Below are positions 15,713-24,631 of a DNA stretch of 64,000 bases, in pieces; within the stretch, counting starts at the first letter, position 1, and every line of letters starts with the position of its first letter. Origin of the DNA: Polynucleobacter yangtzensis (GTDB taxonomy: Bacteria; Pseudomonadota; Gammaproteobacteria; Burkholderiales; Burkholderiaceae); NCBI RefSeq assembly GCF_001595965.1, contig NZ_LOJI01000005.1, positions 186,001-250,000 on the forward strand, written 5' to 3'. The position numbers and the translations under genes are program-made. The notes below the pieces were generated by a model, which saw nothing but the letters and a program-made list of their open reading frames with translations, did no database searches and was not told where the DNA came from.

Positions 15713-16891
15713 TTAACTAAAGGCCTGAATGCCTGTTTGTGCACGACCCAAAATGAGGGCGTGAATATCGTGAGTACCTTCATAGGTATTAACGACTTCT
15801 AAGTTCAGCATGTGACGCACGACGCCATACTCATCTGAAATACCGTTACCACCATGCATATCGCGTGCCATACGAGCAATATCCAAAGACTTGCCGCAAG
15901 AGTTACGTTTCATGATGGAAGTGATTTCTGGGGCAGCAATGCCTTCATCTTTCATACGACCTAGACGTAAGCAGCCCTGAAGTCCTAAGGTGATCTCAGT
16001 TTGCATGTCAGCTAATTTTTTCTGAATCAATTGATTCGCAGCGAGCGGCTTACCAAATTGCTTGCGATCCATGGTGTATTGGCGTGCGGCGTACCAACAC
16101 CATTCAGCAGCACCAAGTGCTCCCCAGGCAATGCCATAACGTGCTGAGTTTAAGCAGGTGAAGGGGCCTTTGAGGCCTTCAATTTCAGGGAATTCATTTT
16201 CAGCAGGTACGAACACTTCGTCCATGACGATTTCACCAGTGATTGAAGCGCGCAGACCCATCTTGCCGCTGATCTTTGGTGCACTTAAGCCCTTCATACC
16301 CTTTTCAAGGATGTAGCCACGAATGATGCCCTCATCATTCTTTGCCCAGACCACAAACACATCTGCAATCGGAGAGTTGGAGATCCACATCTTGGAGCCA
16401 GTTAAAGAAAATCCGCCAGGAACTTTCTTGGCGCGAGTAATCATGCCGCCAGCATCTGAGCCATAGTTAGGCTCTGTTAAACCAAAGCAACCAATCCATT
16501 CGCCGCTGGCTAATTTAGGAAGATATTTTTGCTTCTGCGCTTCGCTACCAAATTCATTAATTGGAACCATCACCAAGGAAGACTGCACGCTCATCATGGA
16601 GCGATATCCAGAATCCACACGTTCGATTTCACGGGCGATTAAACCGTAGGAGACGTAGTTCAGATTTGCTCCACCATATTGTTCGGGAATGGTGATTCCC
16701 AAAAGACCCAGTTCACCCATTTCGCGGAAGATGGCAGGATCGGTGGTCTCATTACGATAGGCATCATGAATGCGCGGCATTAAACGGCCTTGAGCATATT
16801 CAGCTGCAGCATCGCGTACCATACGCTCCTCTTCAGTCAGCTGGGTATCAAGAAGCAGGGGGTCTGCCCAGTTAAAACTTACTTTACTCAT
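15713..16891 (-). CDS. gcdH: Glutaryl-CoA dehydrogenase
   Basis: 392-residue acyl-CoA dehydrogenase that oxidatively decarboxylates glutaryl-CoA to crotonyl-CoA during lysine and tryptophan breakdown, passing electrons to ETF. Seen: FAD-binding motifs [13 protein letters not shown] and WISNSP, the substrate-arginine region, the [14 protein letters not shown] motif and the catalytic glutamate in [22 protein letters not shown]. Length and motifs match GcdH rather than short- or medium-chain dehydrogenases. ETF-ubiquinone oxidoreductase, needed to reoxidise ETF, is encoded a few kilobases downstream. Confidence 0.92.
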   Translation of the reverse strand: MSKVSFNWADPLLLDTQLTEEERMVRDAAAEYAQGRLMPRIHDAYRNETTDPAIFREMGELGLLGITIPEQYGGANLNYVSYGLIAREIERVDSGYRSMMSVQSSLVMVPINEFGSEAQKQKYLPKLASGEWIGCFGLTEPNYGSDAGGMITRAKKVPGGFSLTGSKMWISNSPIADVFVVWAKNDEGIIRGYILEKGMKGLSAPKISGKMGLRASITGEIVMDEVFVPAENEFPEIEGLKGPFTCLNSARYGIAWGALGAAEWCWYAARQYTMDRKQFGKPLAANQLIQKKLADMQTEITLGLQGCLRLGRMKDEGIAAPEITSIMKRNSCGKSLDIARMARDMHGGNGISDEYGVVRHMLNLEVVNTYEGTHDIHALILGRAQTGIQAFS

Positions 16892-16995
16892 TGCCTTGTC
16901 ATCCTCTATGCGGTGTTGTTGTTCCTTTTGGCCTGCGTCCTGCGAATTTTCAGGAATGCAGATATTCTGTTTCTATTATCCATTTTTCTGGACTT

Positions 16996-17706
16996 ATGGA
17001 CTCGCCTAGACGTCACCATCGCTATTACGACCTCATTCTGACTGCCTTTGTGGTGGTTTTGTTGTGCTCGAACTTTATTGGCGCTGGTAAGGCGGCTGTA
17101 ATTGATCTTCCGTATTTCGGGACTGTGCCATTTGGTGGGGGAATTCTATTTTTCCCCATCGCCTATTTCTTTGGCGACATCCTCACGGAAGTTTATGGGT
17201 ATGCATACGATCGTAGAGCAGTTTGGGCTGGCTTTGCTGCTCTTGCATTTGCCGCAATCATGGCGCAAATAGTCATTGCTTTGCCCGTTGCTCCTGGTGA
17301 CTATATGGCCAATTATCAGCATGGACTAGAAACGGTATTTGGAAATTCTTGGCGTATTGCCTTAGCTTCTATGTTTTCTTTCTGGTGTGGAAGCCTGGTC
17401 AACAGTTATGTATTGGCAAAGATGAAGATCTGGACCCAGGGCCGTGCTCTATGGATGCGCACGATCGGCTCTACAGCGGTAGGTGAGATGGTCGACTCCT
17501 CTTTTTTCTATATGTTGGCGTTTTACGGTATCTGGCCAACCCATGAAATCATTCAGGTGGCCTTGGCGCAGTACGTTCTCAAGACATCCTGGGAGGTCTT
17601 GGCAACCCCATTGACTTACTTGGTCGTGAACTACCTCAAACGTAAAGAAAACGAGGATTTCTACGATATTCATACGAATTTCACCCCATTTAGGGTCAAA
17701 GTCTAA
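16996..17706 (+). CDS. yhhQ: Queuosine precursor transporter (YhhQ/VUT family)
   Basis: 236 residues with six or so membrane segments. Family features are VVVLLCSNFIGAGKAA near the N-terminus and the acidic membrane motif FPIAYFFGDILTEVYGY. YhhQ imports the queuosine precursors preQ0/preQ1. I choose the ATG at 16996; a longer in-frame start at 16891 would run through the gcdH promoter region and add residues unlike the family. It is divergent from gcdH. Confidence 0.85.
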   Translation: MDSPRRHHRYYDLILTAFVVVLLCSNFIGAGKAAVIDLPYFGTVPFGGGILFFPIAYFFGDILTEVYGYAYDRRAVWAGFAALAFAAIMAQIVIALPVAPGDYMANYQHGLETVFGNSWRIALASMFSFWCGSLVNSYVLAKMKIWTQGRALWMRTIGSTAVGEMVDSSFFYMLAFYGIWPTHEIIQVALAQYVLKTSWEVLATPLTYLVVNYLKRKENEDFYDIHTNFTPFRVKV

Positions 17707-17743
17707 GCAAGACCTCGGCTTCCTGCCAGCAAAGACGTCTAAG

Positions 17744-17775
17744 CCGTTAAAATAACGGTCTTTGCCCCTCCGGGG
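17744..17775 (+). promoter_or_regulatory. Two small hairpins in the leader of the ABC-F gene
   Basis: CCGTTA (17744-17749) pairs with TAACGG (17753-17758), and CCCC (17765-17768) with GGGG (17772-17775). They lie between yhhQ and the ABC-F start. They could be a weak terminator for yhhQ or a leader structure for the ATPase gene; leaders are known to control some ABC-F genes. Confidence 0.35.
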
Positions 17776-17809
17776 TAACTATTGAATTTCAGAAAGCTAG
17801 AAAACATCC

Positions 17810-19417
17810 GTGCTGTCAGCATCTAATATCACCATGCAGTTTGGGGCAAAGCCTCTGTTTGAAAACATTTCCGTGAAGTTTGGCGGTGGCAATCGCTATG
17901 GCCTCATCGGCGCGAATGGTTGCGGCAAGTCAACCTTTATGAAGATTTTGGGTGGCGAGCTTGAGCCTACTAGCGGTAACGTGAGCTTAGACCCAGGTAT
18001 TCGTTTGGGTAAATTGCGTCAAGATCAATTTGCATACGAAGATGTGCGCGTTCTTGATGTTGTGATGATGGGTCACGAAGAGATGTGGAAGGCTGCGGCA
18101 GAACGCGATGCAATCTACGCTAACCCAGATGCTACTGATGAAGATTACATGAAGGCTGCTGAGCTCGAAGGTAAGTACGCTGAATACGGTGGCTATACCG
18201 CTGAAGCAAAAGCAGGCGAGTTGTTGTTAGGAATTGGTATTCCTATCGAGCAACACAACGGCCCAATGAGCAATGTTGCGCCTGGTTGGAAATTGCGTGT
18301 ATTGCTAGCGCAAGCATTGTTCTCTGATCCGGATGTGTTGTTGCTTGATGAGCCAACCAATAACTTGGATATTCACTCCATTCATTGGCTTGAAGACATC
18401 CTCAATCAAATTAAAAGTACCATCATCATCATTTCCCATGATCGTCACTTCCTCAACGAGGTCTGTACGCACATGGCCGACATGGACTATGGAACCTTGA
18501 AGGTTTATCCAGGCAATTACGATTCCTACATGCTGGCATCCGTACAGGCACGTACACAACAACTAAGCAATAACGTAAAAGCCAAAGAAAAAATTGCTGA
18601 ATTGGCAGCTTTCGTAGCGCGCTTCTCAGCAAACGCTTCTAAGGCGCGTCAAGCGACTTCACGTCAGAGACAGTTGGAGAAAATTGAGATTGTTGAAGTA
18701 AAACCATCATCACGTCAAAACCCATTCATACGTTTTGATACTGAGAAAAAATTACACAATATGGCGGTAGAGTGCAATGGACTGACCAAGGCTTATGACC
18801 GCGTCATCTTCAAGAATTTCAAATTAGGTGTTCGTGCTGGTGAGAAGATTGCCATCATCGGACAAAACGGCGCAGGTAAGACGACGCTACTCAAGACCAT
18901 TCTAAGCAAACGCTTTGAGGGTATTGCTGCAGATAGCGGTGATGTGAAGTGGGCTGAGAACGCTAACGTTGGTGTGATGCCTCAAGACAATACTGAGATG
19001 TTCGCAAAAGACGAATTACTCATGGATTGGATGAACAACTGGCGTAATACTGGCGATGACGATCAAGTCATTCGCGGCACATTAGGTCGCCTCTTGTTCT
19101 CTGGTGACGATATTGGCAAGTCCGTTAAGGTGCTCTCTGGTGGTGAAAAGGGCAGAATGATTTGGGGTAAATTAATGCTCCAAAAATATAACGTGCTTGC
19201 AATGGATGAGCCCACCAACCATATGGATATGGAATCCATTGAGAGCTTGCAAATTGCACTTGAGAAATTTGACGGTACTTTGATATTTGTTTCTCACGAC
19301 CGCGAATTTGTATCTGCTTTGGCTAATCGCATCTTAGAGGTGAAGATGGATGGCACTGTAGTAGATTACTCCGGAACTTACGAAGAGTATTTGCGTAGCC
19401 AAGCATTGGCTGGCTAA
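17810..19417 (+). CDS. ABC-F family ribosome-associated ATPase (YbiT-like)
   Basis: 535 residues with two ABC ATPase domains and no membrane segments. Domain 1: Walker [10 protein letters not shown] and [11 protein letters not shown]. Domain 2: Walker [10 protein letters not shown], signature LSGGEKGRM and MDEPTNHMD. The interdomain linker (residues about 240-310) is rich in Ala, Lys and Arg, as expected for the P-site tRNA interaction motif. The 'AWELD'-type first-domain signature is degenerate ([14 protein letters not shown]), as in YbiT. It starts at GTG. The role is probably rescue or regulation of stalled ribosomes, by family. Confidence 0.88.
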   Translation: MLSASNITMQFGAKPLFENISVKFGGGNRYGLIGANGCGKSTFMKILGGELEPTSGNVSLDPGIRLGKLRQDQFAYEDVRVLDVVMMGHEEMWKAAAERDAIYANPDATDEDYMKAAELEGKYAEYGGYTAEAKAGELLLGIGIPIEQHNGPMSNVAPGWKLRVLLAQALFSDPDVLLLDEPTNNLDIHSIHWLEDILNQIKSTIIIISHDRHFLNEVCTHMADMDYGTLKVYPGNYDSYMLASVQARTQQLSNNVKAKEKIAELAAFVARFSANASKARQATSRQRQLEKIEIVEVKPSSRQNPFIRFDTEKKLHNMAVECNGLTKAYDRVIFKNFKLGVRAGEKIAIIGQNGAGKTTLLKTILSKRFEGIAADSGDVKWAENANVGVMPQDNTEMFAKDELLMDWMNNWRNTGDDDQVIRGTLGRLLFSGDDIGKSVKVLSGGEKGRMIWGKLMLQKYNVLAMDEPTNHMDMESIESLQIALEKFDGTLIFVSHDREFVSALANRILEVKMDGTVVDYSGTYEEYLRSQALAG

Positions 19418-19459
19418 TTTAAGTTCAGCAGTAAACCTGTTGGTAAAGGTAAGCCCCTG

Positions 19460-19483
19460 AATAAGCCCCTACGCGGGCTTATT
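19460..19483. terminator. Terminator between ABC-F and DUF1289 genes
   Basis: AATAAGCCC (19460-19468) pairs with GGGCTTATT (19475-19483) around a 6-base loop, followed by TTC on the plus strand. The minus-strand gene's stop codon lies in the loop. Convergent genes on both sides can share it. Confidence 0.75.
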
Positions 19484-19738
19484 TTCTTTGGCTTGTCGTT
19501 GAAAGCGGGTCGCAGTACCTTCTGCGCGAATGCGCTTCCACACTAAATCTTTTTCTTCTTGAGAAAAGAACACCCAATTACTGACTTCTCCGAGAGTGCG
19601 ACCGCATCCTTGGCAGATTTCATCGTAAAGAGTGGTGCACACACCAATGCAAGGGGAGTCGGACTCATTATCCCCGGTCGATAGGGAGTGAGAGCCATCT
19701 TGCGAGGCTGATTTGGTGTCGTTGCTTCCGGAATTCAT
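19469..19738 (-). CDS. DUF1289-domain protein
   Basis: 89 residues. The core, SPCIGVCTTLYDEICQGCGRTLGEVSNW, holds four cysteines in the C-x3-C...C-x2-C pattern of DUF1289, probably a metal or Fe-S site. A charged C-terminus (EKDLVWKRIRAEG) follows. The N-terminal Ser-rich 25 residues look unstructured. Its start overlaps the stop of the upstream GNAT-like gene by 4 bases, so the two are coupled. Molecular function of the family is unknown. Confidence 0.85.
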   Translation of the reverse strand: MNSGSNDTKSASQDGSHSLSTGDNESDSPCIGVCTTLYDEICQGCGRTLGEVSNWVFFSQEEKDLVWKRIRAEGTATRFQRQAKENKPA

Positions 19739-20907
19739 GGCTGTACTTTAGACGATTTCAAAGGACTGTGCTCGGCAAGCTCATCGACATAAGCCCCAAT
19801 CCCTTGATGCTCACGGTCTAAGAAGTGCTGCACTGCTTTGGCAAAGCGGGGATCGGCAATGAAATGCGCTGATTGAATCGTGGTGGGCAAAAATCCTCGA
19901 GCCATTTTGTGCTCACCTTGTGCGCCACCTTCAAAGGTCTGTATCTTATTGGAAATGCAGTATTCAATGGCTTGGTAATAGGCAGTTTCAAAGTGCAAGC
20001 AGGGGATATGTTCAATCGCACCCCAATATCTGCCATAAGCCTTGGAGGTTTTAGGATCTATTACTAGTAATGATGCGGCAATAGGATTGCCCGCACGTTC
20101 AGCAATGATTAAATGAAGGTTCTCAGGCATTCGCTGCGCCCATAACTTGAAGAATGTCTCATTGAGATATGGATTGGAGCGATGCTCTAAGTATGTATTT
20201 TCATAGCAGCGATAGAAAAACTGCCAATCGTCATCGGTTGAAGAAACTCCTGGCACATGCCTAAAGCTAATAGATTCCTTTGCCACTTGCTCGCGCTCAC
20301 GCCGAATATTTTTGCGACGCTTCATTGTGAGGGCTGCTAAAAATTGTTCAAAGTTCTCAAAACCCTGGTTATGCCAATGAAATTGCACGGAGTCACGTAG
20401 CATGAAGCCTTGCTCTTGAAGGTTTTTAGATTCTGAGGCATAAGGGAATAAAACATGCGCTGAAGACAGATTGTTTTGAACAACTACAGTTTTTAAGCCT
20501 TCAATTAGATGCTGCCTAACCATGTCGGCATCAATGTGACTGGCACTAAGAGTTCTGGAGCCTTGTACGGGGGAGAAGGGGATGGCGCAGAGCGCTTTTG
20601 GAAAGTACTGCATGCCTTGTTGCTCATAAGCCTGAGCCCATGACCAATCAAACACAAACTCTCCATACGAATGTTGCTTCAAATACAGAGGCATTGCACC
20701 TATCAGTTGGCTATGATCTTTTAGGAGCAGGTGTGCGACTTGCCACCCAGTATTGCCTCCAACACAACCCGTCTCTTCTAGAGTGCTAAGAAATTCATGG
20801 CGCAGAAAGGGCCCTGCATCAGCAGGAAGTAAAGTATTCCAGTCCTCGCACGGAATATCGCTTAAGCGATCAAGTATTTCTAATTGATATGAATCGGGCT
20901 GGGCCAC
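19735..20907 (-). CDS. GNAT/FemAB-like acyltransferase, COG3146 family
   Basis: 390 residues from a GTG start. The family motif set includes PFLRHEFLSTLEETGCVG near the N-terminus, LTMKRRKNIRREREQV in the middle, and GRYWGAIEHIPCLHFETAYYQAIEYCI and FEGGAQGEHKMARGF towards the C-terminus. It belongs to the large group once called peptidoglycan-biosynthesis proteins; the fold is GNAT-like, but the substrate is not known. It sits 2 bases after gloA and overlaps the DUF1289 gene. Confidence 0.82.
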   Translation of the reverse strand: MAQPDSYQLEILDRLSDIPCEDWNTLLPADAGPFLRHEFLSTLEETGCVGGNTGWQVAHLLLKDHSQLIGAMPLYLKQHSYGEFVFDWSWAQAYEQQGMQYFPKALCAIPFSPVQGSRTLSASHIDADMVRQHLIEGLKTVVVQNNLSSAHVLFPYASESKNLQEQGFMLRDSVQFHWHNQGFENFEQFLAALTMKRRKNIRREREQVAKESISFRHVPGVSSTDDDWQFFYRCYENTYLEHRSNPYLNETFFKLWAQRMPENLHLIIAERAGNPIAASLLVIDPKTSKAYGRYWGAIEHIPCLHFETAYYQAIEYCISNKIQTFEGGAQGEHKMARGFLPTTIQSAHFIADPRFAKAVQHFLDREHQGIGAYVDELAEHSPLKSSKVQP

Positions 20908-20909
20908 GA

Positions 20910-21296
20910 TTAGCGCTGAATAAGCTCTATTTTGTAGCCATCAGGATCGGTAACAAATGCAATGATGGTGTCGCCGCCAGCTACTGGTCCAGCTTCACGG
21001 GTGACATTGCCGCCAGCCGCTTTAATCTTGGCGCACGCAGCATATGCATCAGGAACACCAATGGCTATATGACCATATGCTGTTCCCATCTCGTAGCTAG
21101 AAACTCCATGGTTATAGGTTAGCTCAATCTCAGCTTGTCCATCGCTATTACCTTTGCCGTACCCCACAAAAGCGAGCGAGTATTTTTGCTCAGGACGCTC
21201 AGTAGTGCGCAGTAAGTTCATACCCAATACTTTGGTGTAGAAATCAATGGAGCGGTTCAAGTCGCCAACGCGAAGCATGGTATGTAGGATCATCAT
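20910..21296 (-). CDS. gloA: Lactoylglutathione lyase (glyoxalase I)
   Basis: 128 residues, one glyoxalase fold made from two beta-alpha-beta modules. The metal ligands expected of bacterial GloA are visible: His in [11 protein letters not shown], Glu in [10 protein letters not shown], His in YGHIAIGV and Glu in GYKIELIQR. It converts the methylglyoxal-glutathione adduct to lactoylglutathione. Length matches the nickel-type bacterial enzymes. Two adjacent ATG codons (21296 and 21293) could start it. First gene of a three-gene minus-strand unit. Confidence 0.93.
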   Translation of the reverse strand: MMILHTMLRVGDLNRSIDFYTKVLGMNLLRTTERPEQKYSLAFVGYGKGNSDGQAEIELTYNHGVSSYEMGTAYGHIAIGVPDAYAACAKIKAAGGNVTREAGPVAGGDTIIAFVTDPDGYKIELIQR

Positions 21297-21337
21297 GAGC
21301 TAAATATAACGCTATTTATTGAATCATGTTTTGAATG

Positions 21338-21361
21338 AAAAACCCCGGCATATAACCGGGG
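21338..21361 (-). terminator. Terminator downstream of ETF-QO gene
   Basis: On the minus strand CCCCGG pairs with CCGGGG (21356-21361 and 21343-21348) around a 7-base loop, followed by a five-T run (21338-21342). It lies 10 bases after the stop codon. Confidence 0.85.
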
Positions 21362-21370
21362 CTGTATTTA

Positions 21371-23041
21371 TTACATTGATGCGTAGTTCGGGCCGCCACC
21401 ACCTTCTGGGGTAACCCACACGATATTTTGGGTTGGATCTTTAATATCGCAAGTCTTGCAATGAACACAGTTTTGAGAATTGATTTGTAAGCGTGGCTTG
21501 CCCTCAGTTTCTACGTACTCATACACGCCAGCAGGGCAGTAGCGTTGCTCAGGGCCTGCATAGGTTTTAAGGTTCACATCCACAGGCACCGAATCATTCT
21601 TCAATGTTAAGTGGATAGGCTGATTCTCAGCATGATTTGTATTGGAAATAAATACGGATGAGAGGCGATCAAACGTAATCTTCCCATCTGGCTTCGGATA
21701 ATCAATTGGCTTGTGTTGAGCAGCGGGCTCTAGGCATTCGTGGTCAGCATGTTTTAGATGGACAGTCCAAGGCATGTTACCGCCTAACAACTTCTGCTCT
21801 AAACCAACCATTAGGGTGCCGAGATAGAGCCCTTTTGACATCCATGGCTTGAAGTTACGTGCTTGATTGAGTTCTGTATGTAACCAACTATTTTGGAATG
21901 CGGTTGGGTAGGCAGATAAAACATCCTCAGAGCGGTTTTCATTGATCGCTGCGACTGCCGCTTCTGCAGCAAGCATGCCAGTCTTAATTGCGGCATGACT
22001 GCCTTTGATACGTGATGCATTCAAATAGCCAGCATCGCAACCAATCAGTACACCACCAGGGAACACGGTTTTTGGCAAGCTGTTTAAGCCGCCTGCAGTT
22101 AATGCACGCGCACCATAAGCAATGCGCTTGCCGCCTTCAAAAGTCTCGCGAATTTTTGGATGCAACTTATAGCGTTGGAATTCTTCGAAAGGAGAGAGGT
22201 AAGGGTTCTTGTATGAGAGTCCAACCACCAAGCCAACTGCAACCTTGTTATCACCTAAGTGATAGAGGAATGAGCCGCCATAGGTATCACTCTCTAATGG
22301 CCAGCCTGCTGTGTGGACAACCAGCCCAGGCTTGCTCTTGGAGGGCTCCACTTCCCAGAGCTCCTTAATCCCAATGCCATAGCTTTGTGGGTCGGCATCT
22401 TTATCTAATGCAAATTTAGAGATGAGCTGTTTGCCGAGATGACCGCGTGAACCTTCAGCAAAGAGGGTGTACTTGCCACGCAATTCCATACCAAGTTGAA
22501 ATTGATCGGTAGGGTTGCCTTCTTTATCCAAACCCATTGAACCAGTAATCACTCCGCAAACTGCGCCTTGATCGTTATAGAGAATTTCTGCTGCAGGAAA
22601 ACCGGGAAAAATTTCAACGCCGAGATTTTCTGCTTGTTGACCGAGCCAACGTGTCACGTTTGCAAGACTAACAATATAGTTGCCTTCATTTTTAAAGCAG
22701 TGGGGCAACATCCAATTCGGAACTTGATAGGAGTTATCGCTGGTCAAGAATAAAAACTGATCTTGAGTAACTTCTGTTTCTAGTGGAGCACCCAGTTCTT
22801 TCCAATCCGGAAATAACTCAGTAAGCGCCTTTGGATCCATCACCGCACCAGAAAGAATGTGAGCGCCGATTTCGGAACCCTTTTCCAGCACGCAAACGCC
22901 GATCTCTTTGCCGGAGGTATTGGCCAGTTGCTTAGCTTTAATGGCGGCTGATAAGCCTGCAGGCCCACCTCCAACAATGACTAAGTCATAGTCCATGGAG
23001 TCTCTGGGACCAAATTGCTCTACCAGTTCAGCAGCATTCAT
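21371..23041 (-). CDS. Electron transfer flavoprotein-ubiquinone oxidoreductase
   Basis: 556-residue membrane-associated FAD and 4Fe-4S enzyme that passes electrons from ETF to ubiquinone. The N-terminal dinucleotide motif is VIVGGGPAGLSAAIKA. The ubiquinone-binding region follows (GRGHLGKQ-like). The C-terminal Fe-S motif is CPAGVYEY then NCVHCKTCDIKDP (four cysteines). It links acyl-CoA dehydrogenases such as the nearby gcdH product to the respiratory chain. It diverges from the 3-oxoacid CoA-transferase genes, and a hairpin with a T run lies in its leader. Confidence 0.94.
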   Translation of the reverse strand: MNAAELVEQFGPRDSMDYDLVIVGGGPAGLSAAIKAKQLANTSGKEIGVCVLEKGSEIGAHILSGAVMDPKALTELFPDWKELGAPLETEVTQDQFLFLTSDNSYQVPNWMLPHCFKNEGNYIVSLANVTRWLGQQAENLGVEIFPGFPAAEILYNDQGAVCGVITGSMGLDKEGNPTDQFQLGMELRGKYTLFAEGSRGHLGKQLISKFALDKDADPQSYGIGIKELWEVEPSKSKPGLVVHTAGWPLESDTYGGSFLYHLGDNKVAVGLVVGLSYKNPYLSPFEEFQRYKLHPKIRETFEGGKRIAYGARALTAGGLNSLPKTVFPGGVLIGCDAGYLNASRIKGSHAAIKTGMLAAEAAVAAINENRSEDVLSAYPTAFQNSWLHTELNQARNFKPWMSKGLYLGTLMVGLEQKLLGGNMPWTVHLKHADHECLEPAAQHKPIDYPKPDGKITFDRLSSVFISNTNHAENQPIHLTLKNDSVPVDVNLKTYAGPEQRYCPAGVYEYVETEGKPRLQINSQNCVHCKTCDIKDPTQNIVWVTPEGGGGPNYASM

Positions 23042-23062
23042 TCAATTTCTCCGAAATTTCTC

Positions 23063-23085
23063 AAAAATAGGGCTTTTCAGCCCTA
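23063..23085 (-). promoter_or_regulatory. Attenuator-like hairpin in the ETF-QO leader
   Basis: Read on the minus strand, TAGGGC and GCCCTA (23085-23080 and 23073-23068) pair over TGAAAA and are followed by five T residues (23067-23063). It ends about 22 bases before the start codon. No upstream gene on this strand needs a terminator here, so it may act within the leader. Confidence 0.45.
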
Positions 23086-23200
23086 ATAGTTTAGTTCCAA
23101 CTGCCAAAAACCGAATTAGTGCCAAGACGGCCTGGATCAATGGGCTTGAAGCGTTATGATTACTTTTTTTACCCATTTTGGCAATATTAGGACAAAAGTT

Positions 23201-23902
23201 ATGAATAAAACTTACCCATCGGCAGTTGATGCCTTGCGGGATATCTTAAAAGACGGACAAAAATTAGCCGTTGGCGGCTTTGGTCTTTGCGGCATTCCTG
23301 AGGCCTTGATCCAGGCAGTGAAGGATTTGGGTGCCCAAAACTTAACTGCTATTGCTAATAATGCTGGCGTTGATGGTTTTGGGTTGGGTTTGTTGTTGAA
23401 CTCACGCCAAGTCAAAAAGATGGTTGCCTCATACGTGGGTGAAAACAAAGAATTTGAACGTCAGTATTTGGCAGGTGAGTTGGAGTTGGAATTCACGCCA
23501 CAAGGAACCTTGGCTGAAAAACTAAGAGCAGGTGGTTGTGGTATTCCTGCTTTCTATACCAAGACTGGTGTTGGCACTTTAGTTGCCGAAGGTAAAGAAG
23601 AAAAAGAATTCGATGGCGAGAAATACATCATGGAACGTTCAATCGTTTCTGATATTTCTTTGGTAAAAGCATGGAAAGCAGATAAGTCAGGTAACTTGGT
23701 CTATCGCTATACAGCACGTAACTTCAATCCAGTTGTGGCAATGGCTGGCAAGATTACAGTGGCTGAAGTAGAAGAGATTGTTGAGAACGGTCAACTTCAT
23801 CCGGATGAGATTCACACGCCTGGTATCTACGTACACCGCTTGGTGCTCCATACAACACCAGAAAAGCGTATTGAGCAGCGCACATTGACTGCAAAAGCGT
23901 AA
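23201..23902 (+). CDS. scoA: 3-oxoacid CoA-transferase subunit A
   Basis: 233 residues from the ATG at 23201, preceded by AGGA; an upstream ATG at 23156 would add 15 hydrophobic residues not expected in the family. Contains the CoA-binding glycine motif [12 protein letters not shown] and the [12 protein letters not shown] segment of SCOT alpha subunits. With subunit B it moves CoA from succinyl-CoA to acetoacetate or similar acids. It is divergent from ETF-QO, suggesting shared control of fatty or branched-acid oxidation. Confidence 0.93.
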   Translation: MNKTYPSAVDALRDILKDGQKLAVGGFGLCGIPEALIQAVKDLGAQNLTAIANNAGVDGFGLGLLLNSRQVKKMVASYVGENKEFERQYLAGELELEFTPQGTLAEKLRAGGCGIPAFYTKTGVGTLVAEGKEEKEFDGEKYIMERSIVSDISLVKAWKADKSGNLVYRYTARNFNPVVAMAGKITVAEVEEIVENGQLHPDEIHTPGIYVHRLVLHTTPEKRIEQRTLTAKA

Positions 23903-23944
23903 TTTTACGAATAGCAATAGAACAGAATATTTAGGAAGATCGAC

Positions 23945-24595
23945 ATGCCTTGGACAAGAGATGAGATGGCGGCACGTGCTGCTAAAGAATTAAAAGACGG
24001 TTACTACGTGAACTTGGGTATTGGTATGCCTACATTAGTTGCGAACCATGTACCAAAGGATATGGAAGTTTGGCTCCAGTCTGAAAATGGCTTATTGGGT
24101 ATTGGTCCATTTCCAACCGAAGAAACGATTGACGCAGACCTAATCAATGCAGGTAAACAAACCATTACTACTTTGCCTGGTTCATCCATTTTTTCTTCTG
24201 CGGATTCTTTTGGAATGATTCGTGGCGGCAAAATCAATATTGCAATTTTGGGTGCAATGCAAGTGAGTGAGCACGGTGATTTGGCCAACTGGATGATTCC
24301 AGGAAAAATGGTCAAAGGTATGGGTGGCGCAATGGACTTGGTAGCAGGCGTAAAACACGTTGTTGTGCTGATGGAGCACGTCGCTAAGAAAAAAGATGGT
24401 ACAGAAGAGCTTAAAATTTTGCCTAAGTGCACATTGCCTTTAACGGGCGTGGGCGTTATTAGTCAGATCATTACAGATCTATGTGTTCTTGACATTACCC
24501 CTAAGGGCTTAAAGTTGACTGAACTCGCTCCTGGCGTAACCAAAGAAGAAGTTATTGCAAAGACAGGTGCCCCTGTTGATACAACGGGTTTCTGA
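23945..24595 (+). CDS. scoB: 3-oxoacid CoA-transferase subunit B
   Basis: 216 residues. The catalytic glutamate lies in the motif [10 protein letters not shown] (residue about 51), which forms the covalent CoA thioester. [17 protein letters not shown] and LPLTGVGVI segments match SCOT beta subunits. It follows scoA by 42 bases. The two-subunit arrangement is the common bacterial form. Confidence 0.93.
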   Translation: MPWTRDEMAARAAKELKDGYYVNLGIGMPTLVANHVPKDMEVWLQSENGLLGIGPFPTEETIDADLINAGKQTITTLPGSSIFSSADSFGMIRGGKINIAILGAMQVSEHGDLANWMIPGKMVKGMGGAMDLVAGVKHVVVLMEHVAKKKDGTEELKILPKCTLPLTGVGVISQIITDLCVLDITPKGLKLTELAPGVTKEEVIAKTGAPVDTTGF

Positions 24596-24631
24596 GCAAT
24601 TTATCCAGATGAATGAAATAATGGAATCACT

